Origin: CAZAFL01 sp964484465
Lineage (GTDB): Bacteria > Bacteroidota > Ignavibacteria > UBA10030 > SZUA-254
Length of the DNA stretch: 64,000 nt
Direction of reading: 5' to 3'
NCBI GenBank assembly: GCA_964484465.1
Contig: CAZAFL010000001.1
Span: forward strand, 190,780 to 254,779
Below, piece after piece: positions 26,901-37,900 of this stretch. The notes under the pieces are model-generated. The model ran no database searches. It was not told the DNA's origin and saw only the letters and a program-made list of their open reading frames with translations. Every line of letters begins with the position of its first letter. Position 1 is the stretch's first letter. A program made the position numbers and the translations under genes.

Positions 26901-29900
26901 GACGGTAGCCTTTGAAGTTGGTGACGCTTCGAACTATCGCCCAGTAAGCATTTCATTCGGCAATGTTACTGTCGGAGGAAGCCTGACCGCGAATGTCTCA
27001 CAGTCGGCTGGAGACCATCCGAATATTGGAACTTCCGGTCTCAATTCCGCAAAATCTGTAAATCGCTACTGGACGGTTTCAAATACCGGAACAACGTTTA
27101 ACAATTACAGTGCGACATTCACGTTCGTCGGCTCTGATACCGATGCCGCTTCGAACACTGCCAATTACGTTGTGAAGAAATATGACAGCGGGACATGGTC
27201 ATCGACGACGACCGGAACGCGCACCTCGACGAGCACACAGGCGAGCGGGATGACGTCGTTCAGCGACTATGCCGTCGCCGAACTTCTTCCTCCGACAATC
27301 ACAGTTACAGGTACGCTCAGCGATTTCGGCATTGTCGGCGTTGGTGCAACATCTTCATCGCAATCGTACACAGTGTCCGGGTCATACCTCACGGCCGACA
27401 TTACCATCACTGCGCCGACAGACTTCCAGGTATCGACATCGAGCAATTCCGGCTTTGGTTCCTCGGTGACCCTCACACAATCGGGGGGAAGTGTCGGAAA
27501 CACGACAATTTATGCGCGCTTTGCACCGGGAAGCACTGGCGCCAAGAGCGGCAATATCACGCACACGAGCAGTGGCGCGACAACGCAAAATCAGGCCGTC
27601 AGCGGGACTGCCATCTCAGCCGAACCGACGCAACAGGATTCGACCATAACATTCAGCTCCGTAGGCACAAGTTCAATCACAGTGAACTGGGTGAACGGTG
27701 ACGCCGCTAACCGGATTGTTGTTGCTAAATCCGGCAGCTCAGTGTCGTTTAGCCCGACAGATGCTACTGCGTCCAGCGGAGTGAACAGCGATTTCTCCTC
27801 CGCAACTGACCAGGGGAGCGGCAATAAGATCGTGTATGATGGAACAGGAAGTACAGTCACTGTCACGGGACTCAACCCTGCGACGACGTATTATTTCAGA
27901 GTGTACGGGTATAACGGCACTGGGACGACAGTAAACTATCTCACAAATACCGCAACAGGAAACCCCAACAATCAGACGACGCTCTCTTCAGAGCCGACGC
28001 TACAGGATTCGACGATCACGTTTAGCTCGATTTCAGCAAGCTCAATGACCGTGAGCTGGCTGAACGGAGACGGCGCGAACCATATTGTCGTGGCAAAAGC
28101 AAGCGGTGCCATCGGTGGGACGCCGACAGACGGCTCGACCTACAGTGCGAACTCAACCTTCGGATCAGGTGGAACTATAGCGGCGAATGAGTATGTCGTC
28201 TACAACGGGACAGGTACTTCCGTGGTGGTAACCGGATTGAGCGCATCCACGACTTATTACTTCCGCGTCTTTGGATACAGTGGAAGCAGTTCAACGTCAA
28301 ATTATCTGACAAACACTGCGACAGGAAATCCTAACAATCAGGCGACCCTTGCTTCAGAACCGACAACACAGGCGTCGAACATTACGTTCAGTGACAGGAT
28401 GGATGTTTCGATGAAAGTGAAATGGACGAACGGTAATGGAGGATTCCGTATTGTCGTTGCAAAAGCAGGAAGCGCTATTACCGATACCGTCGTCGATGGA
28501 ACGAGTTACACCGCCGATTCAGCCTTTGGGTCGGGCAATACCATCGGGACAGGGGAATATGTCGTCTATAAAGGCACCGCGGATTCTGTTATTGTCACCG
28601 GATTAACGGCATCGACGACATACTATTATAGAGTGTTTGAATACAACATGGCTTCTCCTGAAAATTATCTCACTTCGACGGCATCGGGGAATCCCAATAG
28701 CGCGACGACATTAGCGACAGAACCGACCACAGCATCCTCAAGTATATCATTTACAGGCGTGACCGGTAATGCGATGACGGTCAACTGGACAAACGGTGAT
28801 GGTGCGAACCGGATTGTTGTGGCGAAATCCGGCAGTGCTGTTAGCGGATCACCAACGGACGGCGGAGGGTACACCGCAGATTCTGTGTTCAGCGGCGGCA
28901 ATACGATTGCAGCGGGCGAATACGTTGTGTACAATGGCAGTGGCACCTCTGTTAGAGTGACATCTCTCAGTTCTTCGACGACATATCATTTTGCAGTCTT
29001 TGAATACAACGGTTCGGGAACTTCGGCGAACTACCTTACGTCATCATCCCTCACGGGAAATCAGACTACGTTAACAACCGGGGCGCCCACTGTCACAACA
29101 CCTACTGCGACAAATATCAATTCAACATCTGCGACACTCGGCGCGAACGTTACATCCGATGGGAACGACCCGATTGTGGAGCGCGGAGTTGTCTGGTCAA
29201 CCTCGTCAAATCCGACGACAGCTGATAACAAGGTTTCAACTGCCGGCACGACCGGTGTATTTACCGTCGGTGTGTCCGGCCTGCCAAGCGCTACACTGAT
29301 TCATTACCGCGGATATGCAATCAACAGTATCGATACGGCTTACACAACTGACGCGACATTTTCAACGCATGCCAGTGAGCCGACATCGCAGGATTCGACA
29401 ATCACCTTTAGTTCTATCGGGGCAAATTCGATGACGGTGAGTTGGATGAACGGAAATGGCGCAAACAGGATCGTCGTCGCTAAATCGGGAAGTGCGGTCA
29501 GCGGTAGCCCAACAGATGGTTCCGGTTATTCAGCGGATACAGTTTTCGGCTCTGGAAACACAATTGCTGCGAATGAATATGTCGTGTACAACGGGTCGGG
29601 CAGTACTGTGACTATAACCGGATTAAACACTTCGACGACGTATCACTTCAGAGCATTTGGATACAACGGAAGCGGTGTTACGACAAATTATCTAACCGCT
29701 TCTGCGACCGGAAACCCGAACAGTCAGGAAACTCTTGCACCCGAGCCGACAGTACCCGCGACGAACATTGTGTTCAGCAACAGAACTAATACTTCAGTGA
29801 AACTAAAGTGGACGAGCGGCAACGGCGCTAGCCGTCTTGTTGTTGGAAGAGCCGGCATCGATGTCTCCGGTTCGCCGACTGACGGAACAAGTTATGCGGC

Positions 29901-32900
29901 AGATTCCGTCTTCGGTGCAGGAGGTACGATTGCCACCGGCGAGTATGTCCTCTACAACGGGACTGCAGATTCGGTGACGATAACGGGACTAAGCCCCGAG
30001 ACGAATTACCGCTTTATGGTATTTGAGTACAACATGGCGTCGCCGGAGAATTATCTCCCCAACAATGCTGCGGGGAATCCAGACAGCATCTACACCTTCG
30101 CGACAGAGCCGACGGCCCATGCAGGTTCCTTTGCAGCCTCGGCAACATCAGCGAGTTCGATCAATCTCACATGGACGGTTGCTTCGGGTGCGGATGGATA
30201 TATCATACTGAAGCGCACCTCGAGTGACCCCACGGGAACTCCATCTGATGGAACGGGCTACTCCGCGGGAAACACGATCGGTGACGGAACGGTTGCCGCC
30301 GTTATTACCTCGGGCGCTGCAACGTCAACGACAATCAGCGGGCTTGCAGGGAATACATCGTTTCATTTTTCCATCATGCCATTTGCATGGGACGGAGTCC
30401 ATAATGCGACATACAATTACAAAACTGATGGATCGATTCCCACTGCGAATGCATTGACGTTTAGTTCTTCGTCGGATGTAATTGCAACCGGAGGGTTCAG
30501 TTATCCAGCGAATGTCGCCTATGCCACGTACCAGGAAAATACCAATTTGACAGCGGGCAATTCACTCGCCGTCTTCGGTGTTACGGTCCGTGACGGCGGT
30601 GGAGTAGCAGATGCGGATAATGTACCGACGATTCTGACAGCAATCAGCTTTAATGTGACGAATGTCGGATTCCTTCGCCGTGCTGCGTTGTACGACGGCG
30701 CGACTGAACTCGCTGAAGTTGCTGTCAGTGGCTCCCCGATAACCTTTAGCGGCTTGAATGATACAACGGCGGACGGCAGCTCGAAAGACCTCGTGTTAAG
30801 AGTCAGTTACACAACCAGCGTGACAGATAATGCACAATACACATTCACCGTCTCGTCGGTAACCGCAAGTCCGAGCGGCTCAGGATTTGCATCCGCAAAC
30901 GGCGGAGGGGCGACAAGCTCCACATCGGGCGACAACAACAGGATCGAAGTCACAGCCACGACACTCGCGTTCACCACACAGCCGCAATCGGGGATTCTGT
31001 TCAATCAGAATTTCGGACCGGTTGCCGTCACCGCACGCGATGTAAACGGCAACACCGACCTCGATTACGGTTCGGTAACATTATCATCGGCGACATTTAC
31101 CCTTAGCTCAACTGATGCCGGAGGATTGACGCAAACGGCTTCATCCGGTGTGGCTTCATGGACAAATCTTTCATCATCGAACAGCGGAACCGGAACAATT
31201 CTCGCGAACGGAACAGGCGCTTCCGGGACGAGTAATACTATCACGGTGACTGATAATAACATCAACTCGGCGCAGAACGGAAACTGGAGCGATACCTCGA
31301 CATGGGTTGGCCATGTCGTCCCGACTTCAAGTCAGAATGCAACAATCAATCACACCGTGACACTGACCGGTGCTACCTCAATAACAAATATAACTGTCAA
31401 CAATGGTGGTATCCTTGATGCTGGTGCAAATATACTAACTGTATCGGGAACGTTTTCGCTTAATGGTGGATCAGAGTTCAGGCAGGGAGGAACAGTGCAG
31501 GCGGTTCCCGGCGCAACGAGAAGCTTCGCAACCACGAGCACATACCGGTTTAACGGTACGCAGGGTGGCACGGGCAATTTTGCTTACCCGGCGTTCGGAA
31601 ACCTTATATGGGAACCTACACCTTCCGCAAACGGGACATTCCAGAATTCCGACACATCCTCGCCATTTAACCGTGGTCTGGTTGTGCATGGGAATCTGAC
31701 GCTCAATATGAGTTCTTCTCTTGAAGTACGCCTGGCGACCGGCGCGACATTCAGTCGAAGTCATACGGTGGACGGGAACCTAACCATTCAAGGGGGGACA
31801 CTGGTTCTTGCAAACGGTTCGACCAACGGTACACTCACTGTTGGCGGGAACATTAATGTAAGCAACAGCGGAATACTCCGTGGTGTTAATTCGAGCGGTA
31901 ATGGAATATTAAATCTGAAAGGAAGTATTTCCAAAAGCTCAATATTCACACACGGCGGAGGATCAGGCGCTGTAACAGTCACCATGAATGGCACCTCTTC
32001 ACAGGATATTGGCGGGAGCACGAATGATACTCTCCAGAATCTGACCATCAACAATTCAGCCGGAGTTACACTCAGCCGCGAAGTCGATGTCACCGGCACG
32101 CTCACGTTCACAAACGGTAATGTCACTACAGGCTCGAACGTTCTGTATGTTACCTCGACTGCAACTATCTCGCGCACGAGTGGACATATTATCGGGAACG
32201 AACAGCTGGATTTTCCGTCGGGCGACGATATCCCGGCAAAATTTGATGTCGGTTCTTCCAGCGGTTATACACCGGTGACATTAGACCTGGATGGTGCCGG
32301 CGGTACATCGGGCACCTTCATAGCATCGGCGACTGGATCGTCGCATGCTCAAATCAGTTCAAGCGGGCTTGACACCGCGAAGGACATCAACAGGTACTGG
32401 ACCGTCACACCCGGTACCGGCGCGTTGGGCCCACGAACGTATAAACTGAAAGTGGACTTCCTCTCCGGTGATGTTGGCGGTGCCAACACGAATAATTTTG
32501 AATTCCGGAAGTACAACGGATCGTGGAGCGCGCCGACAGGAGGGACCTACACCCGCACAGCCACGTCTACGCAGTACGATAATTTCACCAGCTTCAGCGA
32601 CTTCGCGGTTGGTGAACCGCGGTTGTATTCGTTGAATGTGACCATAGTCGGGAATGGTTCGGTAACGAAAACTCCTCCGACCGGACCGTATACTTTCGGT
32701 CAGACTGTAACGCTCAACGCAATCCCGGATTCCGGGTGGTCGCTCAGCGGTTGGAGCGGGGACGCTTCCGGATCCAATAATCCGCTGGATGTTGTCATGA
32801 ATGCCGACAAGAATATCACGGCGACATTCGTCAATATCCCATCCTATACGATTGCTGTTACACAACATGCTCATGGAACGATTTCTCCGGGAACTTCAAT

Positions 32901-34857
32901 AGTTGCCCAAGACAGCAGCAAGACGTTTACGATCACACCCGCTACCGGTTACCACACCGACAGCGTGGTAGTTGATGGTGTGAATGAAGGGATAATCACA
33001 ACGAGGACATTTAGCAGTGTCAACGCGAACCACACCATTACAGCCTATTATTCGATTAACATGTACACCATCACCGTGACACAGCACGCGAATGGAACAA
33101 TTGCTCCGGGAACCTCGTCAGTGGCATATGGTGACAGCATAACTTTCACCATAACCCCCTCAACAGGATACCATACCGATAGTGTCGTTGTCGATGGCGC
33201 CAATCAGGGTGCGCTTGCGAGTAAGAAGTTCACCAATGTGCAGGCGAACCATACGATTACGGCATACTACTCTATTAATATGTACACCATCACGGTGACG
33301 CAGCACACGAATGGAACGATTGCGCCGGGAACCTCGTCCGTGGCGTACGGTGACAGCATTACCTTTACCATTACGCCGTCGGCAGGATACCATGTCGATA
33401 GTGTTGTTGTCGATGGCGTCAATCAGGGTGTGCTTGCGAGTAAGAAGTTTACGACCGTGCAGGCAGCCCACACGCTGACAGCATACTATTCGCTGAACAG
33501 CTTTACGATTACGGTTACGCAGCATCCACACGGCACAATTGCCCCCGGCACAGTATCTGCGCTCTATGGAAGTTCAAAGGCGTTTACCATAACTCCCGCT
33601 TCAGGGTACCACGTCGATAGTGTGATGGTCGATGGAAATAAAACAGACTCGACGACGAGTTATACATTTCAGAATATTACATCGAATCACACGATAACGG
33701 CACTGTACGGTCTCAACCCTGTGTCGCGTTCGGTCAGCGTTGCCCGACGATGGAATATGGTTTCGCTGCCGGTGAAGGTCAACAATAAATTGAAGACTGC
33801 GGATTTCCCGAGCGCGATTAGCTTTGCATACACGTACAGCAATGGGTATGTACAACGTGACACGCTTGCAGTTGGGGTCAGCTACTGGATGAAATTTAAC
33901 GGGCAGGAGAATATTCCGTTCAACGGTATTCCGCAGGAGGACACGATCAGTGTGCATGCAGGATGGAATATGATCGGATCCGGCACGGATGACGTGCCTG
34001 CATCGGTCATACAACCCGTCGGGACGACGATCATCTCCCAGTACTACGCCTATTCGAACGGTTACAAGACCGCTGATACGATCAGGATGGGGAAAGGATA
34101 CTGGATTAAAGTGAGCTCGTCCGGTAAACTGGCATTCTCCGGTTCACCGTACACAAAGACGATAGGGGTTTCAGAATCTTCGCTTGAGAGTTCAGGGTCT
34201 TTCAATACATTGACGATTACTGATGCTCAGGGCCAAAGTACGAAGTTGTATTTCGGAAATAACCCGAAGGGAACAGTCTCTCTCGATTGGTATGACCTTC
34301 CCCCGTCACCGCCGATTGGTGTATTCGACATCAGGTTTTCTAGCCAGAAGCTCCTTGGAGTCGTGAATGACGATGAGATCAATGACCTTCCGCTTCAGAT
34401 ATCGGGAGCAGTATACCCGCTGGAAGTGAAATGGAGCGTTGTTCACCCTCAATTCTCGACGGTGCTGGAAGGGGATAACAAAGAGACGATCATGAAAGGC
34501 GATGGCTCGGTCGTGCTGAAGAACGCGGCAGCGCCTGTAGCAGTGAAAGTGGTCGGATTGCTGGCGGCGCCGAAAGAATTCTCGCTCGCCCTGAATTATC
34601 CGAACCCGTTCAACCCGACAACAACGATTAAGTACCAGCTCGCTGCAGAAAGCAAAGTAAGCCTAAGAGTATACAATGAGCTCGGTCAGGTTATCGCAAC
34701 GCTTGTTGATGGAACCCAGGCCGCGGGTTTCAGGTCGATTGACTGGAATGCGGGTAACAACGCTTCGGGAGTCTATTTCTACAGGCTGGAAGCTTCTGAT
34801 GTCGCTCATCCTTCAAGGTCGTTTGTTCAGGTGAGGAAAATGTTACTGATGAAGTAA
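23941..34857 (+). CDS. Giant secreted repeat protein (3638 aa) with T9SS sorting domain
   Basis: Signal peptide (TILSVIFCLILLGATAWG), then a lectin-like N-terminal domain to about residue 270. Nine fibronectin-III-like repeats follow, each opening with a motif like EPTTQASSITFSS and holding GLSASTTYYFRVYEYN-type strands; seven of them run at about 121-residue intervals from 1226 to 2055. Two copies of a choice-of-anchor-like domain (NFGTVVAGSNSSQQSYTVSG, near 400 and 1117) and two beta-helix/G8-like regions (about 633-1000 and 2438-2880) lie between. Five InlB-B-like repeats (about 2895-3260) precede the RWN/GYW module (about 3262-3400) and the sorting domain (NYPNPFNPTTTIKYQLA ... VRKMLLMK). 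It is probably a surface adhesin or matrix protein. The ATG at 23941 gives the intact signal peptide. A terminator follows at 34883. Confidence 0.9.
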   Translation: MKTFFTILSVIFCLILLGATAWGQTTVFSDDFSANQSSSYTTSGAIGSSAWSVSRSGDDWGARRNTTGIMEVTNDVSATGNASGWAFSSVSLSTSFSSPFNATLSSNAGVVTWTFNMRTNRTTILSGFGSTTTYGLAFVLVGTSTSANTSGSGYAVVMGSASTDSNKVRLVSYNNGLQGTLTTIVGPGGKPTAVTDYRSIKVTYDPSSNQWELFNRDDGSSAFTDPTTGTLTSLGTGTNSTYTGTGMSYTGAFWQGSTLASQTTFFDNYKVTIASYEPTTQASSITFSSVSSNAMTVSWTNGNGANRLVLAHSGSAVDANPVDFTSYTANAAFGSGTQIGTGNYVVYSGNSNSVAVTGLSASTTYYFRVYEYNSSGTQADFDTASATNNPNSQATSAGGTPTINVTGTLNNFGTVVAGSNSSQQSYTVSGSSLTADITITAPSGFQVSTTSGSNFGSSVTLTQSGGTVSSTTIYARFSPSSADGAESGNITHTSTGATTQNQAVAGTAVSTEPSTQSSIAFGSVTNSSIVVNFSGGNGSNRIVVARSGNAVSYSPTDGAASSGVNSDFSSATDQGSGNKIMYDGTGSTVTVTGLTGHTTYYFAVYEYNVGTGTSQNYNTTSPGTGNQATLTTVYTWNQSNNSASWATSSNWTPTRTSASSTDSLVFNNGGNDTITSVPTETVGQIYVSGSTKVYLQASGANTLTINGGTSTDLSVASGSEFNINGSSALSLTLATGATGSISGNMTFSNAGHSFIVTDASAVTFNSGAVFTQGTGSSGSVFGTTGNANAVTFANGSSFISKAGNNPFGLGQPSSRVVFQTGSLYSHQQSGTPSFSGRTYANFELNASGQTISTTGGAAFSIDNITLTDGTLNIGMTGTFNLKGNISAASGKTLTFNAASASSITFNGTSAQSINGPGTITFNPTENITLNNSNGLTINQNVRFQKNLTLTSGIITTGSDTLTVDSAVTRTIGFVAGYLKKPVATGGTTVAFEVGDASNYRPVSISFGNVTVGGSLTANVSQSAGDHPNIGTSGLNSAKSVNRYWTVSNTGTTFNNYSATFTFVGSDTDAASNTANYVVKKYDSGTWSSTTTGTRTSTSTQASGMTSFSDYAVAELLPPTITVTGTLSDFGIVGVGATSSSQSYTVSGSYLTADITITAPTDFQVSTSSNSGFGSSVTLTQSGGSVGNTTIYARFAPGSTGAKSGNITHTSSGATTQNQAVSGTAISAEPTQQDSTITFSSVGTSSITVNWVNGDAANRIVVAKSGSSVSFSPTDATASSGVNSDFSSATDQGSGNKIVYDGTGSTVTVTGLNPATTYYFRVYGYNGTGTTVNYLTNTATGNPNNQTTLSSEPTLQDSTITFSSISASSMTVSWLNGDGANHIVVAKASGAIGGTPTDGSTYSANSTFGSGGTIAANEYVVYNGTGTSVVVTGLSASTTYYFRVFGYSGSSSTSNYLTNTATGNPNNQATLASEPTTQASNITFSDRMDVSMKVKWTNGNGGFRIVVAKAGSAITDTVVDGTSYTADSAFGSGNTIGTGEYVVYKGTADSVIVTGLTASTTYYYRVFEYNMASPENYLTSTASGNPNSATTLATEPTTASSSISFTGVTGNAMTVNWTNGDGANRIVVAKSGSAVSGSPTDGGGYTADSVFSGGNTIAAGEYVVYNGSGTSVRVTSLSSSTTYHFAVFEYNGSGTSANYLTSSSLTGNQTTLTTGAPTVTTPTATNINSTSATLGANVTSDGNDPIVERGVVWSTSSNPTTADNKVSTAGTTGVFTVGVSGLPSATLIHYRGYAINSIDTAYTTDATFSTHASEPTSQDSTITFSSIGANSMTVSWMNGNGANRIVVAKSGSAVSGSPTDGSGYSADTVFGSGNTIAANEYVVYNGSGSTVTITGLNTSTTYHFRAFGYNGSGVTTNYLTASATGNPNSQETLAPEPTVPATNIVFSNRTNTSVKLKWTSGNGASRLVVGRAGIDVSGSPTDGTSYAADSVFGAGGTIATGEYVLYNGTADSVTITGLSPETNYRFMVFEYNMASPENYLPNNAAGNPDSIYTFATEPTAHAGSFAASATSASSINLTWTVASGADGYIILKRTSSDPTGTPSDGTGYSAGNTIGDGTVAAVITSGAATSTTISGLAGNTSFHFSIMPFAWDGVHNATYNYKTDGSIPTANALTFSSSSDVIATGGFSYPANVAYATYQENTNLTAGNSLAVFGVTVRDGGGVADADNVPTILTAISFNVTNVGFLRRAALYDGATELAEVAVSGSPITFSGLNDTTADGSSKDLVLRVSYTTSVTDNAQYTFTVSSVTASPSGSGFASANGGGATSSTSGDNNRIEVTATTLAFTTQPQSGILFNQNFGPVAVTARDVNGNTDLDYGSVTLSSATFTLSSTDAGGLTQTASSGVASWTNLSSSNSGTGTILANGTGASGTSNTITVTDNNINSAQNGNWSDTSTWVGHVVPTSSQNATINHTVTLTGATSITNITVNNGGILDAGANILTVSGTFSLNGGSEFRQGGTVQAVPGATRSFATTSTYRFNGTQGGTGNFAYPAFGNLIWEPTPSANGTFQNSDTSSPFNRGLVVHGNLTLNMSSSLEVRLATGATFSRSHTVDGNLTIQGGTLVLANGSTNGTLTVGGNINVSNSGILRGVNSSGNGILNLKGSISKSSIFTHGGGSGAVTVTMNGTSSQDIGGSTNDTLQNLTINNSAGVTLSREVDVTGTLTFTNGNVTTGSNVLYVTSTATISRTSGHIIGNEQLDFPSGDDIPAKFDVGSSSGYTPVTLDLDGAGGTSGTFIASATGSSHAQISSSGLDTAKDINRYWTVTPGTGALGPRTYKLKVDFLSGDVGGANTNNFEFRKYNGSWSAPTGGTYTRTATSTQYDNFTSFSDFAVGEPRLYSLNVTIVGNGSVTKTPPTGPYTFGQTVTLNAIPDSGWSLSGWSGDASGSNNPLDVVMNADKNITATFVNIPSYTIAVTQHAHGTISPGTSIVAQDSSKTFTITPATGYHTDSVVVDGVNEGIITTRTFSSVNANHTITAYYSINMYTITVTQHANGTIAPGTSSVAYGDSITFTITPSTGYHTDSVVVDGANQGALASKKFTNVQANHTITAYYSINMYTITVTQHTNGTIAPGTSSVAYGDSITFTITPSAGYHVDSVVVDGVNQGVLASKKFTTVQAAHTLTAYYSLNSFTITVTQHPHGTIAPGTVSALYGSSKAFTITPASGYHVDSVMVDGNKTDSTTSYTFQNITSNHTITALYGLNPVSRSVSVARRWNMVSLPVKVNNKLKTADFPSAISFAYTYSNGYVQRDTLAVGVSYWMKFNGQENIPFNGIPQEDTISVHAGWNMIGSGTDDVPASVIQPVGTTIISQYYAYSNGYKTADTIRMGKGYWIKVSSSGKLAFSGSPYTKTIGVSESSLESSGSFNTLTITDAQGQSTKLYFGNNPKGTVSLDWYDLPPSPPIGVFDIRFSSQKLLGVVNDDEINDLPLQISGAVYPLEVKWSVVHPQFSTVLEGDNKETIMKGDGSVVLKNAAAPVAVKVVGLLAAPKEFSLALNYPNPFNPTTTIKYQLAAESKVSLRVYNELGQVIATLVDGTQAAGFRSIDWNAGNNASGVYFYRLEASDVAHPSRSFVQVRKMLLMK
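33061..33717 (+). repeat. Tandem 219-bp repeats inside the giant gene
   Basis: Three 219-base units start at about 33061, 33280 and 33499, each coding 73 residues (TITVTQHANGTIAPGTSSVA ... ITAYYSIN). The first two are very similar at DNA level. A more diverged unit precedes at about 32842. The exact period keeps the frame, so units can be gained or lost by recombination. Confidence 0.85.
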
Positions 34858-34882
34858 TAGTTTCAGAACATCTGAAGTGACG

Positions 34883-34912
34883 AAAGCCCCGACGAATAGC
34901 CGGGGCTTTTTT
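34883..34912. terminator. Rho-independent terminator
   Basis: Nine-base stem AAAGCCCCG / CGGGGCTTT with a nine-base loop and a T run, 25 bases after the giant gene's stop. It lies between convergent genes and may work for both. Confidence 0.9.
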
Positions 34913-34996
34913 GTTGATAAGAGTATGACGAAGTTTCTGTTTACTTGCCATTGCAAATCGTTCGAAAGGGGACTCGCAATGAAAGGTCGCTGACGC

Positions 34997-37900
34997 TTAT
35001 TTCACAAGTACCATCTTCTTCAAATCGGAATACTTGCCGGCAGTCAATCGATAGAAGTAAATGCCGCTGGCATAATTTGAAAAATCTACATTCACCGAAT
35101 ATCTCCCCGCTTCATATCTTCCTTCTATAAGACTCTTCACCTCGCGTCCTGTTATGTCATAGATTTTGAGATTAACGAACACATTCTCAGGTAAGTCGAA
35201 GGAAATTGTCGTTGTCGGATTAAAAGGATTAGGATAGTTTTGACGAAGCGCATAGGCTGTCGGTATGGGAGATCCTTCTGAAATCGTTAAGACCAGGGAG
35301 CTTCCATTCTTTTCCGAAATGAAGACGCTCTGTGAACCTGAAAGAACGTGTGACGCTACGATTTTCCCCGACTGTACTTCATCAATCGTAAAATGTTTTT
35401 GATTGCCGTTGTTCACATCGATTGAAATACGAATTGGATATTGCGCATTCGAAACAACGACCGGGTATGAAATACTATTCTTAATTGAAGTGGGATAAGC
35501 CTCGAGAATCCGCTGGCTGGCGAACCGGGCGTCGAAGGCAGCCGCAGGGCCTGACGGAGGCATTTCGAACCTGGCGAGGTCTATCTTTCCATCCTTATCT
35601 TCAGCAAGATATAATGTTTGATTGTTGCCAAGGTTATCGCTAATGACAATATCAGAGTATCCACCGACTGTAGCGGAAGTTCGCGGCAAAGCGCCTGGCC
35701 CGAGGTCGATTGACCCGCTGCCGGATGTTTTCACCCAATACCCATGGCCCTTCTTGAGTGTGTCGGCAATTTTATATCCGTCGGAATAGCCATAGAAGTT
35801 GCTCGTTACAATTCCGCCCGAAGGAGCCGGGATATCGTGGTCGACTGTGCCAATAAGGTTCCAACCTGCTGTTACAGGAATCCCGACGGTGTCAAGCGGT
35901 GTTCCGCTGATGCTTTGACTAAGGGCGCCGGGGAATTTTGTCCAGTAACCCTTGCCGGGAATCATAGAATCGCGCTGTACATATCCTCCGTTGTAAAGAT
36001 AGGTCGTTCCCGAAACGGCGGTCGGGAAAATGGACGTGACAGAGTAATCAGTCCGAAGGAGCGGTACAGAGACCAGGTTCCACCGTCTGCTCACCTGAAT
36101 TGAGACTGAGGTCGGGGAGGATGGAGGGCCAAAGTGGTAGCAGCTGTCGGGTCCCGGCCAGTTTGACAATGGCGAGAGGTTTGTTATGCCATCGCTCGCG
36201 GCCCCTGTTCCGCCGAGTATGAAATCATAAAAATGATAATCTCCTCCAATGTGGTCCTTGATGCCAATCATCGCCCCGACGTCACCGCCGCTTGACATCG
36301 TACCGGCGGCAACCGGACCGTAGCTGAAGTCGACGGTATTTGAAGTCTCATTTAGTCGTATCTGGAAGTTAATACGGGTCGTCGTTGTTGTGTTGTCATA
36401 ATATGCGAGGACATTTTTCCATTGCACGACAAAAATCCGGTTCGGCGCGCTGTTCAACGTCTTGTACGTAAGTGAAGCACTACCGTCGACAACCATATCT
36501 TCCCACCATACTCCTAATGCTTTTGTCGGGTGAGCAGTGCTAAAAAGGGTTCCATTAGGATTTGCGCCATACGGCCCGATCTGACCAGGGTTCGAAATAC
36601 CTCTGACGGACCCCTCTGTGCCCGTGCCGAATTCGAGCCATCCGTTCGTGCTCACCTGCACGGAATCATACGGATAATTATCAAATTGGAACGTGAATGG
36701 AAGCCCGATCGTGGTTTGAACATCATCACCGTTATTCGCGACTGTCGCGCCGGTAATTTCGGTGTATGTGCATGCTTCTTTTATAACATTAGTGTACGTA
36801 ATAGAGGGCTGATGAATAATGGTGAGCGTGCCGTATGTTGTATCGTTATGTGTGTTCTGGTCGGCAGCGAGATTGATAGCTTCCAGCGTATAGACGCCCG
36901 AATCAGGCGGTGTAAATGAGCCGGTGAACGTTACCTGCCTTGTTTCTTTGAGACCGAGAGAAGAAATAGTTTTTGTGCTCGAATACACTTCAGTTGCACC
37001 ATTGAGTATCCTGTATTTGACGTTAAATGAGTCGGGAGGTAATTGTGCTCCGACATCATTAAATGAGGCAGAAATAGAAGAGATTGTACTGCCGAGCAGA
37101 ATGACCTTTCCGTCCGCAGGCGAGTTGAGAGAAAGCGCCCGATAATCGAACACATTCAATGCCGGCAGCTCGCGTTCATACACCCCATTGCCGAATGTAG
37201 CTGCACGCAGAACCCTGCCGGGCGACGATATCCCCAGATCAAGAACCATTGCTGGGGGCATACCCGTGTTAAAGGTCTGCCAGCTTGCGCCTCCGTCGAG
37301 CGTCCTGTAAACGCCAAGGTCGGTTCCGAGATATAAGTGTGCCGGGTAGGACGGGTCGACAACAATTGANNNNNNNNNNNNNNNNNNNNNNNNNNNNNNN
37401 NNNNNNNNNNNNNNNNNNNNNNNNNNNNNNNNNNNNNNNNNNNNNNNNNNNNNNNNNNNNNNNNNNNNNCAAGGTCGGTTCCGAGATATAAGTGTGCCGG
37501 GTAGGACGGGTCGACAACAATTGACTGCGCAGGAATGTCCGGAAGGTTCGAGGAAATATCAGTCCATGTCGAACCGGCATCCGTTGATTTAAACACGTGA
37601 GAAGTACCATAGCCGGAGTATGTGAGGTATGCAATAAGGCTTGTGTTCGGGTCGAAGGATATGTCAGTGGGATAGCGGTTGGGAAGTGTCCCCGTGACAT
37701 TTGTCCAGCTTGTTCCGCCGTTGACCGACCTATAAATTTGAAACGACCCTCCGAGAGTCCCCGTTCCGGCAAGAAGCGTATCGGGGTTTTTGTATGAGAC
37801 GCCGATACAGGCAACAGGTGTTCCGTTAAAATTGGTGCCCCCATTCGTGGGAGACCAGTTTGTCCCCCCATCCGTCGATTTGTAGACAACCTTTGCTCCT

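Noticed and set aside
25995..34014. Many antisense and off-frame ORFs inside the giant gene
   Set aside because: The Thr/Ser/Gly-rich repeats rarely give stops on the other frames; the Val/Pro- or Arg-rich products have no features of real proteins.
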